Source: Fervidibacillus halotolerans (GTDB lineage: Bacteria; Bacillota; Bacilli; Bacillales; Caldibacillaceae). Taken from it: a stretch of DNA of 64,000 nucleotides. This document shows positions 44,831 through 54,015 of this stretch, piece after piece. The stretch covers positions 2,258,771-2,322,770 of the forward strand of contig NZ_CP106877.1 of assembly GCF_026547205.1 (NCBI RefSeq), written 5' to 3'. Positions within the stretch are counted from its first letter, which is position 1, and every line of letters starts with the position of its first letter. The position numbers and the translations under genes were made by a program. The notes below the pieces were generated by a model. It did not search any database. It had not been told where the DNA came from and saw nothing but the letters and a program-made list of their open reading frames with translations.

Positions 44831-44897
44831 TTTGGAACAAAGAAAGAGACCTTCGTTTTTTTGGGAGGTCTTGTTTTCCAGAGGCTATCCCCTTATC

Positions 44898-45671
44898 CTA
44901 CTGAGGCAACATTCCTCCATCCACCGTATAAATGGAACTTGTTACATAAAATGCATCATCAGATAAAAGGAACATGGCAACATTAGCAACTTCATCTGGA
45001 TTTCCATACCTTTTCATTGGAACGGCTTCCGCATAAGCTTTTTCTACTTCTTTCGCAGCACCTGGAGCCATATTTTCTTCAATTTGTCTCATCATTCGCG
45101 TATTGATGACTCCTGGAGCTAAAGCATTAATGCGAATTCCTAGTTCAGCCAATTCTGCTGCAACGACTCTTGTCATCCCAATGACCGCATGTTTCGACGT
45201 ATTATAAGCGATCATTCCAGGTGCTCCCATTAGACCTGCCACAGATGCAGTATTCAAAACTGCTCCTTTCCTTTGTTTTTTCATAACAGGGATTACATAT
45301 TTTAATCGTAAAAAGACACCACGAACATTAACATTTAAAACGAAATCAAAAACATCAGTCGGATAGTCTTCTACTAGTGCGTATTTCCCTTCCACACCCG
45401 CATTATTGAAAAACGCATCGATCTTTCCAAACTTTTCAACTGTCTTTTCTACGTAATTTTTCACATCTTCTTCTTTTGAAACATCAGCGGCAATCGATAA
45501 GACGCGTTCATCACTTAAAGCCAACTCTTTCTCCACTGCCCTCAAAGCCTCTAAATTTAAATCTACTAAAGCAACCGAGGCTCCCTCACTAACGACTTTT
45601 TTCACTAACTCCTACCCGATACCTCTTGCTGCACCCGTTACAAGTACGACCTTCCCATCAAATTTCCCGAT
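44898..45671 (-). pseudogene. SDR-family dehydrogenase gene with in-frame stop and lost start codon
   Basis: The body (about 235 residues) is a normal short-chain dehydrogenase: FFNNAGVEGKYALVEDY, ASVAGLMGAPGMIAYNTSKH (YxxxK), GIRINALAPGVINTRMM and SSIYTVDGGMLPQ. Reading further upstream in the same frame gives KFDGKVVLVTGAARGIG, the NAD loop, but TAG at 45614-45612 separates it from the rest. Behind the ribosome-binding site AGGAGG the expected ATG position (45671) reads ATC. Thus both start and cofactor loop are damaged. A GTG at 45605 could start a truncated, probably inactive protein. A consensus cre lies just upstream. Confidence 0.8.
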
Positions 45672-45687
45672 TATAGCCCTCCTTTTG

Positions 45688-45703
45688 TTGTAAGCGATTA
45701 CAT
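45688..45703. promoter_or_regulatory. cre site, full consensus match
   Basis: TTGTAAGCGATTACAT fits WTGNAANCGNWWNCWW at every position. It lies just upstream of the ribosome-binding site of the broken SDR gene and would have repressed it through CcpA. Confidence 0.8.
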
Positions 45704-45741
45704 TTTAATTATTGTTAAAAATTAAATTAATCAAGTAATTT

Positions 45742-45895
45742 GTGGGTCAAAGTTCCTGTCCCCTTGACCCACTTCGCACCTACTTTAGGACACCTGGGTC
45801 AAAGTTCCTGTCCCCTTGACCCACTTCCTGTCCCCTTGACCCACTTCGCTCCTACTTTAGGACACCTGGGTCAAAGTTCCTGTCCCCTCGACCCA
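45742..45895. repeat. Three GGGTC/GACCC-family hairpins with tandem spacer
   Basis: Stems at 45742-45772, 45795-45823 and 45867-45895, all with the loop AAAGTTCCTGTCCCCT. The spacer CCTACTTTAGGACACC also repeats, so this is a local tandem duplication of hairpin plus spacer. A partial fourth (CTTCCTGTCCCCTTGACCCA) lies at about 45825-45844. Confidence 0.85.
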
Positions 45896-45927
45896 TCCCA
45901 ATGGGGCGATGAGACGGTGACAACGTT

Positions 45928-45971
45928 TGTGATGAATCACATCTATATTTGTAAGCGAATTCACTTATAAT
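45928..45971 (+). promoter_or_regulatory. Promoter region of the PTS-transketolase operon with cre and palindrome
   Basis: TATAAT (45966-45971) is a perfect -10 but no good -35 is present, as in activator-dependent promoters. TTGTAAGCGAATTCAC (45949-45964) matches the cre consensus in 15 of 16 positions and overlaps the promoter. Upstream, TGTGAT-GA-ATCACA (45928-45941) is a perfect palindrome that could bind the operon's activator. Confidence 0.65.
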
Positions 45972-45995
45972 AAGACTATGAAGGGAGGATGCGCT

Positions 45996-48047
45996 ATGCT
46001 TGATCGAAATAGTTTGGAATTATTTCATTATTTAGCAACTGTTCGTCCAATCTCAATCGAAGTTGTTCTAAAGACAAAAAAAATTTCATCCAGACAATTT
46101 TTTTATTCCTTGGACAAAATCAATTACTGGTTAAAACTTAGACATCTCCCTGAAATTACGATTGATCAAAATCAATTATCCATCCCTTCTGAAATGATTG
46201 ATTTTTGGAATCAAAACAAGGATGTGCTATTTCATAAAACGTATGTTTTCAATGGTGAAGAACGAGCTTTACTTTTACTCATTTACACTTTTATTCGTAC
46301 AGATTTGCTTTCCCATGCTCACTACCAATCATTATTGAATGTGAGCAAAAACACAATCACAAGCGATATTAAAAAGGCGAATGAAATAAGTAAAGACTTT
46401 CGCGTTCAAATTCATTATTCAAGGGAAAAGGGGTTCCACTTAAAGGGACAGGAAGATGACAAGCGCAATTTAATTTTAAAGTGCATCTCCTTATTTTCTT
46501 CCCACCCAAGAAGGGGCGAAATTTTATCATTTGTTTTTTTCGCTCATAATTTGGAAGACCAATATGCAAAATATGAAAAAAAGATGATTCAGCTGGCTAC
46601 ACAATATCATCTCACCTTTATCGAAGGGCGAATGTTTGAGTTTATTTATTTGCTGCAGATGGTCCATATCCGACAAAAGGAAAAAAAATACATTCAAATT
46701 TATTCCGGAACGATGGAATTTTTAGGAAAACATAACATGTATGAAGCGGCAAAAGCTATTCAAAAACAGTTGGAAGGATCCTTACTACCAGAAGAACTTA
46801 CGTATTTAACGATGTTATTACTCGGCATTACCGTTGGAAATGTTCCGGCACATTCTTCCACCATTTTAACGGAAGTAACGAAAAAAATGATTCAAGATTT
46901 CGAACGGTATACATGCATCCAAATTGAAGATAAACAAAAAGCATTCGAATCCTTATTCGGTCATTTTCAACCGGCCTATTACCGAATGTTGTATAAAATT
47001 CCGATTACAAATCCGTTATTAAAGGAAATTAAAGAAGAACACCACACCATTTTTCAAATCGTTTCAGAGGTCATGCGGCCGATTGGAGAGATGTTAAATA
47101 TTGAAATTCCAGATGAAGAAATTGGTTTCCTCTCCTTACATTTCGGTGCCCTGTTAGAAAAGGAATCAGTAATTGACGAACAAGGTTATCGAGCGATGAT
47201 TGTTTGTCCAAACGGTATTAGTTCAAGCCTAATGGTCGAAACGTATCTTAAAAATTTATTTCCGATGTTCACTTGGGTGACATCTATTTCAAAAGATACC
47301 TTTTTAAAAATGGATCCCAATGAATACGATATGATCTTTTCCACCATTCCGCTCGATACGACAAAGCCGTTATTTATCGTAAAACCGATTATGAATGAGG
47401 TGGAAAAAAAGCATTTGCAACATGCCGTTTTTCAATATTTATCAACTAAACCTACGTCCTACCCGACACCAGAACAAATTATAAAAATTGTGGAAAAACA
47501 TGCATCCATCAAAGACAAAAAAGGGCTGACCGAAGCAATTTCCAAACTGTTATACGGTCAACCTGAAACAACACACATTAGGGGGAACCAACCGATGCTC
47601 AACGAATTATTAACCGAAGACATGATTCAATTTCAACAAAACGTTTCCGATTGGAAGGAAGCGATTGCGATTACCGCCAAACCGCTGTTAGAAAAAGGAG
47701 CTATCACTCAAAGTTATATCGATAAAATGATTGAAAACGTAGAAGAAATCGGACCTTATATCGTTATTCACCCAGGTATCGCCATTCCCCATGCCCGACC
47801 GGAATTTGGCGTAGAAAAATTAGGGATGAGCTTTTTAAAACTAACAGAACCGACGAACATTTTAAATGAAGAAAAAAATCAAGTGCAAATTCTCATTTGT
47901 CTAGCAGCCATTGACAATAATAGTCATTTAAAGGCGCTATCACAATTAACGAAATTACTTGGCAATAAGGAAAGTTTAAACCAATTGTTCGCTGCCACTT
48001 CAAAAGAAGAAGTTCTCGAACTCATCCAAAGCTATTCAGATCAGTAA
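45996..48047 (+). CDS. PRD transcription activator with EIIB-like and EIIA domains (MtlR/LicR type)
   Basis: PTS-controlled activator of the following operon. Order: N-terminal helix-turn-helix repeats (about 1-130, including LLNVSKNTITSDIKKANEIS), two PRD domains (about 180-400, histidines in EHHTIFQIVSEVM and IGFLSLHFGALLEK), an EIIB-like domain (about 405-490, starting MIVCPNGISSSLMVETYLK, with Cys phosphorylation residue in VCPNG) and a C-terminal fructose/mannitol-type EIIA (about 535-683, phospho-His in VIHPGIAIPHARPE). The EIIA likely supplies phosphate to the separate EIIB below. Start ATG 45996, 7 bases after AAGGGAGG. Confidence 0.9.
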   Translation: MLDRNSLELFHYLATVRPISIEVVLKTKKISSRQFFYSLDKINYWLKLRHLPEITIDQNQLSIPSEMIDFWNQNKDVLFHKTYVFNGEERALLLLIYTFIRTDLLSHAHYQSLLNVSKNTITSDIKKANEISKDFRVQIHYSREKGFHLKGQEDDKRNLILKCISLFSSHPRRGEILSFVFFAHNLEDQYAKYEKKMIQLATQYHLTFIEGRMFEFIYLLQMVHIRQKEKKYIQIYSGTMEFLGKHNMYEAAKAIQKQLEGSLLPEELTYLTMLLLGITVGNVPAHSSTILTEVTKKMIQDFERYTCIQIEDKQKAFESLFGHFQPAYYRMLYKIPITNPLLKEIKEEHHTIFQIVSEVMRPIGEMLNIEIPDEEIGFLSLHFGALLEKESVIDEQGYRAMIVCPNGISSSLMVETYLKNLFPMFTWVTSISKDTFLKMDPNEYDMIFSTIPLDTTKPLFIVKPIMNEVEKKHLQHAVFQYLSTKPTSYPTPEQIIKIVEKHASIKDKKGLTEAISKLLYGQPETTHIRGNQPMLNELLTEDMIQFQQNVSDWKEAIAITAKPLLEKGAITQSYIDKMIENVEEIGPYIVIHPGIAIPHARPEFGVEKLGMSFLKLTEPTNILNEEKNQVQILICLAAIDNNSHLKALSQLTKLLGNKESLNQLFAATSKEEVLELIQSYSDQ

Positions 48048-48075
48048 GTTGTCCATATTTTATTTAAGGAGGTGG

Positions 48076-48177
48076 TTGGTAAAGGATTATCACTTTGTCC
48101 ACGACGGGAAAGGAATACATGGAGCTAAGAAATTTTTCAAAAGGTTGAATGATTTTTGCACATTTACACCATATTAA
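48076..48177 (+). CDS. Candidate 33-residue ORF between activator and EIIB genes
   Basis: TTG at 48076 lies 3 bases after AAGGAGGTGG and opens MVKDYHFVHDGKGIHGAKKF (33 residues to TAA). The strong ribosome-binding site is the main argument. Spacing is short and no family is recognised, so it may be an unused relic. Confidence 0.2.
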   Translation: MVKDYHFVHDGKGIHGAKKFFKRLNDFCTFTPY

Positions 48178-48193
48178 ACGTCAGGAGGGGTTT

Positions 48194-48478
48194 ATGATGA
48201 AAATTTTAGCGATTTGTGGATCAGGTCTTGGAAGTAGTTTTATGTTAGAAATGAACATTCAACAAGCACTGTCAGAACTTGGCGTCGACAATATTGAAGT
48301 GGAACATTCCGATTTAAGTTCAGCAACAAGTGATGCAGCCGACCTATTTGTCATGGCAAAAGATATTGCGGAAGGTGCAAGCCATTTAGGAGAAAGAATC
48401 GTATTAGAAAGCATCATCGATCAAGATGAATTGAAAACAAAACTAAAATCCAAATTAGAAGAGATGAATATTTTATAA
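48194..48478 (+). CDS. PTS EIIB, ascorbate (SgaB/UlaB) family
   Basis: 94-residue phosphocarrier with the phosphorylatable cysteine at the start: MKILAICGSGLGSSFMLEMN, then VEHSDLSSATSDAADLFVMA. It passes phosphate from the EIIA domain of the upstream activator to the sugar entering through the EIIC below. ATG 48194 follows AGGAGGGG; the next codon is also ATG. Confidence 0.92.
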   Translation: MMKILAICGSGLGSSFMLEMNIQQALSELGVDNIEVEHSDLSSATSDAADLFVMAKDIAEGASHLGERIVLESIIDQDELKTKLKSKLEEMNIL

Positions 48479-48510
48479 CCTTATTTATAAAATAACAAGG
48501 AGGTTTCCCA

Positions 48511-49878
48511 ATGTTTGAAGGACTATTGAAATTAATAATGGATATTTTGAGTCAACCTGCCGTACTTGTCGCTCTTATTGCCCTAATTGGATTACTGATT
48601 CAAAAGAAACCGGTTTCTGACATAATTAAAGGAACAACAAAAACATTTTTAGGATTCATCGTTCTTTCTGCAGGTGCGGGAATTTTGGTCGGTTCATTAG
48701 ATCCATTTGGGCAAATGTTCCAAGAGGCCTTTAATGTAAACGGTGTCGTACCGAATAACGAGGCAATCGTTGCGATGGCGTTAACCGAATTCGGTTCGAC
48801 GACGGCACTTATCATGTTTTTCGGTATGATTGCAAATATTTTAGTTGCCCGTTTCACAAATTTAAAATATATCTTTTTAACAGGTCATCATACGTTGTAC
48901 ATGGCTTGTTTAATCGCCGTTATTTTAGTCGTAGCCGGACTTGAAGGTTTCCAATTGGTCTTTGTCGGTTCTTTAGCACTCGGTTTTATTATGTCTTTCT
49001 TCCCGGCACTTGCCCAACCGTTTATGCGGAAAATAACTGGAAATGATCAAGTTGGTTTTGGCCATTTTAGTACACTCGGTTATGTTTTATCCGGTGCAAT
49101 TGGAAAAGTTGTAGGTAAAAACTCCCGCTCCACGGAAAAAATTAATTTCCCGAAAGGTTTAGGATTTCTTCGAGATAGTTCTGTTAGTATCGCTTTAACG
49201 ATGACTATTCTTTATCTCATTGTTGCAGTCGTTACTGGGCCAACTTTTATTGAAGAAAACTTAAGTGGCGGCACACATTATCTCGTTTATTCTGTGATCC
49301 AAGCAGTTACGTTTGCAGCAGGCGTATTCGTTATCCTCTCAGGTGTTCGTTTAATTTTGGCGGAAATTGTTCCAGCATTTAAAGGGATTTCGAATAAACT
49401 TGTTCCAAATGCAAAACCAGCTCTCGACTGTCCGATTGTTTTCCCATATGCACCAAATGCTGTTTTACTTGGATTCTTCTGCAGTTTCCTAGGTGGGATT
49501 GTTGGAATGTTCGTTCTTGGAATTTTCGGTGCAATAATTATTCTTCCAGGTGTTGTTCCTCATTTCTTTACTGGTGCAACAGCAGGGGTATTTGGTAACG
49601 CTACAGGTGGAATTCGCGGAGCAACAATCGGTTCATTCTTTAATGGTCTATTGATCACCTTCTTACCTGTATTCCTTATGCCTGTATTAGGTGACCTAGG
49701 ATTTGCGAATACGACGTTCTCTGATGCTGACTTTGCTGCTTCTGGAATCTTCCTCGGATATATTACTAATTGGTTTGGAGCTGTTGGCGTAACGGTTGCG
49801 ATTATAGCACTTGTTGCCATTCCAGTCGTTATGTATATGTTTCGTAAAAAACCAGCGAACGATTCAACGAGTATGTAA
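48511..49878 (+). CDS. PTS EIIC, ascorbate (UlaA/SgaT) family
   Basis: Membrane permease with about eleven hydrophobic segments. Family motifs are FLGFIVLSAGAGILVGSLDP, ALTEFGSTTALIMFFGMIAN, FTNLKYIFLTGHHTLYMACL, GHFSTLGYVLSGAIGKVVGK and GGIRGATIGSFFNGLLITFLP. The UlaA family is not limited to ascorbate, and no ulaD/E/F or ulaG genes accompany it. The partner genes encode transketolase halves, so a pentose, pentitol or similar sugar is more likely (inference). Start ATG 48511 after AAGGAGG. Confidence 0.92.
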   Translation: MFEGLLKLIMDILSQPAVLVALIALIGLLIQKKPVSDIIKGTTKTFLGFIVLSAGAGILVGSLDPFGQMFQEAFNVNGVVPNNEAIVAMALTEFGSTTALIMFFGMIANILVARFTNLKYIFLTGHHTLYMACLIAVILVVAGLEGFQLVFVGSLALGFIMSFFPALAQPFMRKITGNDQVGFGHFSTLGYVLSGAIGKVVGKNSRSTEKINFPKGLGFLRDSSVSIALTMTILYLIVAVVTGPTFIEENLSGGTHYLVYSVIQAVTFAAGVFVILSGVRLILAEIVPAFKGISNKLVPNAKPALDCPIVFPYAPNAVLLGFFCSFLGGIVGMFVLGIFGAIIILPGVVPHFFTGATAGVFGNATGGIRGATIGSFFNGLLITFLPVFLMPVLGDLGFANTTFSDADFAASGIFLGYITNWFGAVGVTVAIIALVAIPVVMYMFRKKPANDSTSM

Positions 49879-50388
49879 TCGCATTGTTAAATGGATTAGT
49901 GAATGTAATCCTTAATCACAATACAAAATCCGAAACCTTTTAAAAAATGAGTTTTGTAAGTATGGAAAAATTCCGAAACCGCTTTTCAGACCAACAAGAT
50001 CTGAATCTTTTTTGAAAAACGTCACCTGCTTGAAAGGTATGGTTAAATTGGAAAACAAACAAATTTTATCCATAATCACCAACCATTCAAGATTTGGTTC
50101 GATTTTGAAAAAAAGTCATCCCTTTGGAATACTCTGGGAACAGTGATTGTGGTCGTTGGGATTCCATCGTAATTTGTTAACTTTTTTACAAAATCATTAA
50201 TTGTTTAAAAAGTAAAAGCGAGTTAACACATACATTTTTGAAAAATTGAAGAAATTTTTGTTTCGCTTTTCGGAATGCTCATTAACAATTTTTATATGGG
50301 TTCGGATCATCGATACATCAACGCCATTTTATCAACCTTGAAATGACTCCGAACCTCATTTTTCTTTTCAACAAACTAAAGGGGGTTT
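49879..50388. other. 510-base gap between EIIC and transketolase genes
   Basis: No gene is visible. GTTAAC occurs as an inverted pair at 50176 and about 50223 around a T-rich/A-rich stretch and might mark a separate promoter for the transketolase pair. The segment has no strong terminator after EIIC. Confidence 0.4.
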
Positions 50389-51234
50389 ATGATGAACGAT
50401 TTAGAATTATTTAGAGATCAGATTCGTTTATGGACATTAAAGCAATTACATCATTTAGGTTTCGGTCATTACGGTGGAAGTCTCTCTATTGTTGAAACTC
50501 TTGCCGTATTATACGGAAAAGAAATGAATGTCACGACGGAAAATTTTAAAGAAGTCGATCGTGATCATTTTATTTTGTCAAAGGGACATGCTGGACCAGC
50601 CCTTTATGCAACACTTGCTTTAAAAGGATTTTTCCCGATGGATATGCTTCTTACGTTGAACCAAAACGGAACAAAATTACCTTCCCATCCGGATCGTAAT
50701 TTAACACCGGGAGTGGAAATGACAACCGGTTCATTAGGACAAGGTTTTTCCGTAGCTGTTGGAATGGCTACTTCTTTAAAATTATCCGGATCGACCCATT
50801 ATACGTACACGATCGTCGGTGACGGGGAATTAAACGAAGGTCAATGTTGGGAAGCAGCCCAATTTGCCGCTCACCACCGTTTAAATCGTCTCGTTGTGCT
50901 TGTCGATGAAAACAAAAAACAGCTCGACGGTTGGACGAAGGATATTATTGAAACATTCGATTTGGCGGACAAATTCCGTTCGTTCGGTTTTTGGAGTACA
51001 AGAGTTGATGGTGCAGATATGGAGGCGATCCATCAAGCAATCATCGAAGGTAAAGAGCAAAAGGAAAAACCGATTTGTATTATTTTGGATACAACGAAGG
51101 GACAAGGAATTCCGTACTTAGAAGAAAAAGAAGCAAACCACCACATCCGGCCTTCCGATGAAGAAAAAGACATTATCAGACAAGCAATTGAAGAACTCGA
51201 GAAAAAGGTAAGTGAAAAGGAGGCTGGCCGATGA
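50389..51234 (+). CDS. Transketolase, N-terminal subunit
   Basis: Thiamine-diphosphate-binding half of a split transketolase, which moves two-carbon units between ketoses and aldoses. Signatures: GFGHYGGSLSIVETLAVLYG, SKGHAGPALYATLALKGF, TTGSLGQGFSVAVGMA, and the ThDP motif TIVGDGELNEGQCWEAAQFA (GDG...N). 281 residues, usual for the N-subunit. It overlaps the C-subunit gene by 4 bases, so both are co-translated. Confidence 0.93.
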   Translation: MMNDLELFRDQIRLWTLKQLHHLGFGHYGGSLSIVETLAVLYGKEMNVTTENFKEVDRDHFILSKGHAGPALYATLALKGFFPMDMLLTLNQNGTKLPSHPDRNLTPGVEMTTGSLGQGFSVAVGMATSLKLSGSTHYTYTIVGDGELNEGQCWEAAQFAAHHRLNRLVVLVDENKKQLDGWTKDIIETFDLADKFRSFGFWSTRVDGADMEAIHQAIIEGKEQKEKPICIILDTTKGQGIPYLEEKEANHHIRPSDEEKDIIRQAIEELEKKVSEKEAGR

Positions 51235-52184
51235 GTATGACGGAATTGAAACTTGAAGAAAAAGAAATGCGTCAAGTGTACTCGGAAACCATTTTGGAAT
51301 TAGCGAAAAAAGATCCAAATGTCATTGCCTTAGACGCAGATTTAATGAGCTCGATTAGTTTGAATAAAATTTCACCCCAAATCAGTGATCAAGTTATTAA
51401 CTGTGGAATTATGGAAGCGAATATGATGGGGGTTGCTGCAGGTTTTAGCTTAACGAACAAAATCCCATTCGTTCATACCTTTGCCCAGTTCGCCACACGC
51501 CGAGCCTTCGATCAATTGTTCGTTTCCCTTGCTTATGCAAAACTAAATGTGAAAATTCTTGGCTCTGATGCGGGTGTAACTGCAGAACATAACGGTGGAA
51601 CACATATGGCGTTTGAAGACCTCGGCTTAGTTCGTCTCATTCCGAACGCAACCGTTTATGAAGCAAGTGACAGTACGATGTTACGGAAACTTTTGATACA
51701 AAATTATAAAGAATACGGTGTCCATTACATTCGTACGACTCGAAAAAAAGCAGTGAAAATTTACGATGAGAACGAAACCTTCCCTAAAGGTAAAGGAAAA
51801 TTGTTAAGGGATGGAACGGACGTATGTATTGTTGCTTCCGGAATCATGGTGGCCGAAGCATTACAAGCAGCCCGAGAACTGGAGAAAAAAAGTATCGATG
51901 CAATGGTGATCGATATGTACTCCATTAAACCTGTGGATGCAGAACTGTTAACTTATGCAGCAGAAAAAACAGGTTTGATTATTACAGCAGAAAATCATAA
52001 TGTCATTGGCGGACTCGGTAGTGCCGTAGCCGAAACCCTTTCAGAAATTAAACCCGTTCCAATTAAACGGGTAGGAGTTCGGGAAAAATTTGGTCAAGTC
52101 GGAAAAGTTGAGTACTTAAAAGAATTTTACGGACTCACAGCAAACCATATTGCAAACATCGCTTTAGAAAATTTAGGTAAGTAA
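51231..52184 (+). CDS. Transketolase, C-terminal subunit
   Basis: Pyrimidine-binding half of the split transketolase. Signatures: ETILELAKKDPNVIALDADL, NCGIMEANMMGVAAGFSLT (catalytic Glu), HTFAQFATRRAFDQLFVSLA, GSDAGVTAEHNGGTHMAFED, VIDMYSIKPVDAELL and TAENHNVIGGLGSAVAE. 317 residues. ATG overlaps the N-subunit stop (ATGA) and follows GGAGG. A strong terminator follows directly. Confidence 0.93.
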   Translation: MSMTELKLEEKEMRQVYSETILELAKKDPNVIALDADLMSSISLNKISPQISDQVINCGIMEANMMGVAAGFSLTNKIPFVHTFAQFATRRAFDQLFVSLAYAKLNVKILGSDAGVTAEHNGGTHMAFEDLGLVRLIPNATVYEASDSTMLRKLLIQNYKEYGVHYIRTTRKKAVKIYDENETFPKGKGKLLRDGTDVCIVASGIMVAEALQAARELEKKSIDAMVIDMYSIKPVDAELLTYAAEKTGLIITAENHNVIGGLGSAVAETLSEIKPVPIKRVGVREKFGQVGKVEYLKEFYGLTANHIANIALENLGK

Positions 52185-52189
52185 ATGTG

Positions 52190-52223
52190 AAGGTGCATTC
52201 TTGAATGAGGATGCACCTTTTTT
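52190..52223 (+). terminator. Terminator of the PTS-transketolase operon
   Basis: AAGGTGCAT (52190-52198) pairs with ATGCACCTT (52211-52219), followed by TTTTTT. The minisatellite begins about 15 bases later. Confidence 0.88.
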
Positions 52224-52234
52224 CAATTTTTCCC

Positions 52235-53950
52235 GCCCCAAATCTGGTTCTATTTACCCGAATTTCAAACAAATTTACACGAATTCTCGTCCCATTTCCC
52301 AAAATCATGACAAATTTACCCGAATTCTCATTCTATTTACACGAATTTCAAACAAATTTACCCGAATTCTTGTCCCATTTCCTCGAATCCCGACCAATTT
52401 CCCTGAATTCTCGTTCTATTTACCCGAATTCCAAACAATTTTACCCGAATTCCAGTTCTTTTTCCCCGAATCCTGACCAATTTACCCGAATTCCCATTCC
52501 ATTTCCCTGAATTCCATACCGATTTACCCGAATTACGGTTTCTTTTCCTCGAATCCCGACCAATTTCCCCGAATTCTCGTTCCTTTTCCCTGAATTCCTA
52601 ACGAATTTACCCGATTTCCAGTTCCTTTTCCTCGAATCCCAACCAATTTCCCTGAATTTCATACCGATTTACCCGAATTCTTGTCCCACTTCCTCGAATC
52701 CTGACCAATTTCCCCGAATTCTCGTTCCTTTTCCCTGAATTCCTAACGAATTTACCCGATTTCCAGTTCCTTTTCCCCGAATCCTGACCAATTTACCCGA
52801 ATTCCCATTCCATTTCCCTGAATTCCATACCGATTTACCCGAATTCTTGTCCCATTTCCTCGAATCCCGACCAATTTACCCGAATTCTCGTCCCATTTAC
52901 ACGAATTCCAGTTCCTTTTCCCCGAATCCCAACCAATTTCCCCGAATTCCCGTCCCATTTCCCTGAATTCCTAACAAATTTGCCCGAATTACGGTTCCGT
53001 TTCCCCGAATCTCAACCAATTTACCTGAATTCTTGTCCCATTTCCCTGAATTCCAAACCGATTTACCCGAATTCCAGTTCCTTTTCCCCGAATCCTGACC
53101 AATTTACCCGAATTCCCATTCCATTTCCCTGAATTCCATACCGATTTACCCGAATTACGGTTTCTTTTCCTCGAATCCTGACCAATTTACCCGAATTCTT
53201 GTCCCATTTCCCCGAATCCCAACCAATTTCCCCGTATTCCGGTTCCTTTTCCTCTAATCCCGACCAATTTCCCTGAATTCTCGTTCTATTTACCCGAATT
53301 CCAAACAATTTTACCCGAATTCCAGTTCTTTTTCCCCGAATCCTGACCAATTTACCCGAATTCCCATTCCATTTCCCTGAATTCCATACCGATTTACCCG
53401 AATTACGGTTTCTTTTCCTCGAATCCTGACCAATTTACCCGAATTCCCATTCCATTTCCCTGAATTCCATACCGATTTACCCGAATTACGGTTTCTTTTC
53501 CTCGAATCCTGACCAATTTACCCGAATTCCCATTCCATTTCCCTGAATTCCATACCGATTTACCCGAATTCTTGTCCCACTTCCTCGAATCCTGACCAAT
53601 TTACCCGAATTCTCGTCCCATTTCCCTGAATTCCAAACGAATTTACCCGAATTTCAGTTCCTTTCCCTCGAATCCCGACCAATTTACCCGAATTCTCGTC
53701 CCATTTACACGAATTCCAAATGAATTTACCCGATTTCCGGTTTTACTTCCCTAAGTTCAGACCGATTTACCCAAATTTTTACAGTAATTTTTGAAATTCC
53801 AACCAATTCTCATAAATTTTCGTCCCGTTCCCTTAAATTCCTAACAATTCCCCCCAAATTCTGTTCCGATTTCCCCAAAAATCAAACAAATTCCCCCAAA
53901 TTCTGTTCCGGTTTCCCCAAAAATCAAACGATTTCCCCTAAATCAACCTG
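52235..53950. repeat. Degenerate 21-bp minisatellite, about 1.7 kb, around 80 units
   Basis: The stretch is built almost entirely from units close to TTTACCCGAATTCNNNTCCNA (20-22 bases), alternating TTTACCCGAATTC, TTTCCCTGAATTC and TTCCTCGAATCCCGACCAA versions. GAATTC occurs dozens of times. Part is organised at a higher level: an 83-bp block starting TCCTGACCAATTTACCCGAA recurs at 53341, 53424 and 53507, with related copies near 52476, 52783 and 53096. The plus strand is pyrimidine-rich throughout. The right end (53760-53950) decays to TTTCCCCAAAAATCAAACAA units. Because 21 is a multiple of 3, long spurious frames with 7-residue periods appear on both strands; none has a good start site. The NERD gene begins 66 bases after it. 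Confidence 0.92.
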
Positions 53951-54015
53951 TTTTTAATCAACAAAATGTGATAGAATTATTCAAAAAAAGACAATATTTT
54001 TGAAAGGGGTTTTTT

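Noticed and set aside
44507-44986. 159-codon plus-strand ORF through the hairpin repeats
   Set aside because: Runs out of the SLAC1 gene in another frame and through three tandem hairpins; residues simply mirror the repeat.
49560-49820. 86-codon minus-strand ORF inside the EIIC gene
   Set aside because: Antisense shadow of a membrane protein gene without start site.
50205-50225. cre site before the transketolase pair (AAAAGCGAGTTAAC)
   Set aside because: Three fixed positions of the consensus do not match.
52201-53350. Several open frames of 60-100 codons on both strands inside the minisatellite, with 7-residue repeats
   Set aside because: They arise because 21 bp equals seven codons. None has a ribosome-binding site, and frames exist on both strands of the same DNA.
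52235-53950. CRISPR array
   Set aside because: Units are tandem, degenerate and without unique spacers; no cas genes are present.
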